Below, in pieces: positions 52,930-54,876 of a DNA stretch of 54,876 bases. Source of the stretch: a virus; the IMG/VR virus record IMGVR_UViG_3300043015_002761, positions 1 to 54,876 of that record; one strand, written 5' to 3'. A program made the translations under genes and the position numbers. The notes beneath the pieces were generated by a model that ran no database searches, was not told the DNA's origin, and was given only the letters and a program-made list of their open reading frames with translations. Positions within the stretch are counted from its first letter, which is position 1; each line of letters begins with the position of its first letter.

Positions 52930-54666
52930 TTATTTTCCGTATCTTTCTCTTTCTACCTCACAATTATTTTTTAGAGCACACCAACTCAAATCACAAATAT
53001 GTAATCTGAATTGAGATATGTCACCTATAAATGTTCCAGCGAAGTTTTTTTCAATATGTAAACCAAGGTCTTCTGGGTCTTGACCATCAAAAGTCATACT
53101 CTCTAAAAGTCCCTGTGAACCACCACCTAACGATATGTTAAATGGTACCCCTAATTGTTTATCTTTATGTTCGTTAAGTCTCTTAGCTATAAATTCATCA
53201 ACTTCTTCAGCCACAAATTTTAATTTACAATCAACATAAAACATAAGTCTACCCTTTCTAGCTGAACCATATTGTAATTCACAGTCATCATATTCTGGCA
53301 TTACAAACCTAATATCGATTTTGTGCCAAACATCATCACTAACCATCCCACTAGCTGAATATTGTTCTTCAACTGTAACACCAGTAACGGTAACATTATT
53401 TTCACAATAAGCTGTTAACTTTAAAGCTCTGTAACCTATCGACCCATCATCCTTAATTCTAAAACCTATTGAATTGTCAATTATATCGGCATTCTTATCT
53501 AATTCTAAAAGAGGTGAAGTTAAACCACTAAATTCACATGCTGTTTGATTACCTAAACCACTAGGACTAGCACATTTAGTTGAATTACTCCCAGCTCTAC
53601 CATAAATAAGAAATGGGTTTTGTGTGTTTGTTAATTGTTGTGTGATTGAACTTACTGTGATACTATCACCAGTAAATGTACAAGCTTGTTTAGTACCTAA
53701 CCCACTAGGTAATGAACACTTGTTATAAGAACCGTCAGCTTGACCATAAATAAGGAATGGATTAGTTATTACGTTATACTCAATTGGTGGTGGTGATAGA
53801 TTAATTAAATTACCACTATCATCAACAAATGATATATCAGTTTCTTTTGGTGCTGTACAGAATGTTGTAACCGTTCCAGTACACGCACTACTAACAGTAC
53901 AACAACCACTAGTACAACCTGTATTATTACCTTCAAATACATTCCAGAATTTATTCTCAGCTCTAGTACCCATGTAAAAGAAGAATCCTTTATTATCTGG
54001 ATATGTATCATTAAGAGTTGTTCCAGTTGTACCAGAACAAACAGAATCAGACTTCCTAAGCCAAAATTCAGCAGTCCAAGCCTTTGGTACTCTCACTGGT
54101 AATAATTCGTAAGCGTATCCATCTAATTTATAATATCCTTGATAAAAACCACCACAAAATCTAGCATAATTCCCCAAGAGTCCAGTATCTGGTATTTGTT
54201 CTATCGGATAAACATAGTTACCAGTCATACCTGTCACTTCCCTAAGACTTAAAGCTGTTTCTCCAGAAGTTATAAAGGTAGTACCTGTTAACACATTAAG
54301 TAATGCTAAGTTACAGGTATCACCAGAGGTCTTTTCAAATCTTACAGCACCATTATCTATAGCTGTTAAACCAAAGGTTGAAAAAGTGAACCCACTATTA
54401 GTAGCACCACTCCAACTAACAAGACTTGTTATTATGTCGGCATTATCATAACCATATTGACCAACATAAACATTCGAGTATGGATAACCACCAGTGAAGA
54501 CATCTTCAGTTGAAAAATCATAATGAACTACCATACAATCATCGACAAGACCAGAGAAATCCCCAGGCATTGCATATTCATCTTGTGCCAAGTAAAAGTC
54601 ATAGTATTCGCTATTACTTAAGAAAGCATCTATTTTGTTAAAATTGTAGTTCTTTAAGTTCCCCAT
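52930..54666 (-). CDS. Cysteine-rich tail structural protein with internal repeat
   Basis: A 578-residue protein. It combines a ConA/LamG-like framework (AWTAEFWLRKSDSVCSG, GRLMFYVDCKLKFVAEEVDE, FNISLGGGSQGLLESM, GTFIGDISQFRLHICDL) with unusual Cys-rich inserts. One is a dense patch (CTSGCCTVSSACTGTVTTFC, about residues 251-270). Two ~35-residue repeats begin NPFLIYGQADGSYNKCSLPS and NPFLIYGRAGSNSTKCASPS, each ending ACxFxG. The spaced Cys could form disulphides or bind metal. It lies 28 nt upstream of the tailspike gene, directly after the partial gene at the right edge. A baseplate-proximal fibre or connector role is inferred. Confidence 0.7.
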   Translation of the reverse strand: MGNLKNYNFNKIDAFLSNSEYYDFYLAQDEYAMPGDFSGLVDDCMVVHYDFSTEDVFTGGYPYSNVYVGQYGYDNADIITSLVSWSGATNSGFTFSTFGLTAIDNGAVRFEKTSGDTCNLALLNVLTGTTFITSGETALSLREVTGMTGNYVYPIEQIPDTGLLGNYARFCGGFYQGYYKLDGYAYELLPVRVPKAWTAEFWLRKSDSVCSGTTGTTLNDTYPDNKGFFFYMGTRAENKFWNVFEGNNTGCTSGCCTVSSACTGTVTTFCTAPKETDISFVDDSGNLINLSPPPIEYNVITNPFLIYGQADGSYNKCSLPSGLGTKQACTFTGDSITVSSITQQLTNTQNPFLIYGRAGSNSTKCASPSGLGNQTACEFSGLTSPLLELDKNADIIDNSIGFRIKDDGSIGYRALKLTAYCENNVTVTGVTVEEQYSASGMVSDDVWHKIDIRFVMPEYDDCELQYGSARKGRLMFYVDCKLKFVAEEVDEFIAKRLNEHKDKQLGVPFNISLGGGSQGLLESMTFDGQDPEDLGLHIEKNFAGTFIGDISQFRLHICDLSWCALKNNCEVERERYGK

Positions 54667-54668
54667 AA

Positions 54669-54876
54669 TTAAAATGTTTCAAGACTAGTTCTCTTCCAAC
54701 CATCACTAGTCTTAATATATAAATAGTTATCATCTCTTGTAATTTCACCTAATTTACCAGTAATATCATTTGTTGATGTAGGTGTAAATTCTGGTAATAC
54801 AAGACCGTGAGGTAATATATAGTTATTAGTTTTCCAATCACCATCTGAATTAATTACAAATTCAGAGTTAGTTTTA
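54669..54876 (-). CDS. Tail-fibre-like protein, C-terminal fragment at window edge
   Basis: An open minus-strand frame enters at the right edge and ends at TAA (54669-54671), giving 69 residues of a longer protein: NSEFVINSDGDWKTNNYI, LVLPEFTPTSTNDITGK, then LGEITRDDNYLYIKTSDGWK and a last RTSLETF. The final strand pair (GEITRDDNYLYIKTSDGWKR) is a common end of phage fibre and adhesin modules. Start and N-terminus are outside the window. Confidence 0.65.
   Translation of the reverse strand, partial: KTNSEFVINSDGDWKTNNYILPHGLVLPEFTPTSTNDITGKLGEITRDDNYLYIKTSDGWKRTSLETF

Noticed and set aside
1-54876. Stop-codon reassignment as in some crAss-like phages
   Set aside because: Long genes are free of in-frame TAG/TGA and genes end with TAA, TAG and TGA alike, so the standard bacterial code fits.
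1-54876. tRNA genes, integrase, transposases or diversity-generating reverse transcriptase
   Set aside because: None were seen on either strand; fibre diversity here seems to rest on repeats and module exchange.

Overview
The window is a slice of a large, AT-rich contractile-tailed (myovirus, T4-like) phage genome. The host is probably a member of the Bacteroidota, most likely Flavobacteriia. Three things point to a phage: a T4 gp18-type tail sheath, a gp19-type tail tube and a gp26-type chaperone; a family-B DNA polymerase, an SNF2 helicase and a glutaredoxin; and dense gene packing with few-base gaps. The host guess rests mainly on the secreted CAP-domain protein at 16800-17468, whose signal peptide ends in FSQ as flavobacterial exported proteins often do, and on the overall A+T richness (about 70% by eye, not computed). 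The standard code fits: TAA, TAG and TGA all end genes.

Layout. (1) 1-9614, minus: baseplate and hub genes, namely a giant protein running off the left edge, a small LysM/gp53-like protein, and a 1381-residue hub or tube-initiator protein carrying an OmpA-like domain. (2) 9911-16617, minus: tape measure, a 672-residue protein with a duplicated N-terminal tag, a tail-assembly chaperone pair that appears to be joined by a +1/-2 frameshift, and the tail tube. (3) 16800-22851: a plus-strand secreted CAP protein, then on minus an OmpA-like tagged protein and the tail sheath, then a tiny plus-strand ribbon-helix-helix-like gene facing a patatin phospholipase. (4) 22853-34862, minus: first adhesin/fibre array. 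(5) 34864-36452, minus: neck/tail-completion candidates. (6) 36542-39870, plus: SNF2 helicase, glutaredoxin, neck protein. (7) 39902-43453, minus: DNA polymerase. (8) 43584-54876, minus: second adhesin array (LamG-like, GNTI-repeat, SHAEG-repeat and right-handed beta-helix proteins), running off the right edge.

Regulation. Fourteen transcription units, nearly all structural, begin with an exact TATTTAT about 11-50 nt before the first start codon, usually followed by an A-rich tract. This is the best candidate for the phage's late promoter. It reads as the reverse complement of the T4 late element TATAAATA. The helicase unit instead has a sigma70-like TTGATT-17-TATAAT, and the polymerase has no TATTTAT. 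Rho-independent hairpins close the tube, sheath, chaperone and 124-residue units, and one bidirectional hairpin separates the convergent neck and polymerase genes.

How it fits together. Tube, sheath, tape measure, hub and baseplate build a contractile tail. OmpA-like peptidoglycan-binding folds in two tail-region proteins could help it cross or anchor in the Gram-negative envelope. More than 20 kb in two arrays encodes modular adhesins that share N-terminal adaptors and repeats, consistent with a broad or evolving receptor repertoire. The most unusual elements are the recoded chaperone, the TATTTAT promoter set, the duplicated IIxExQ N-terminal tag with a possible prohead-protease site, the patatin and CAP accessory proteins, and the beta-roll fibres.
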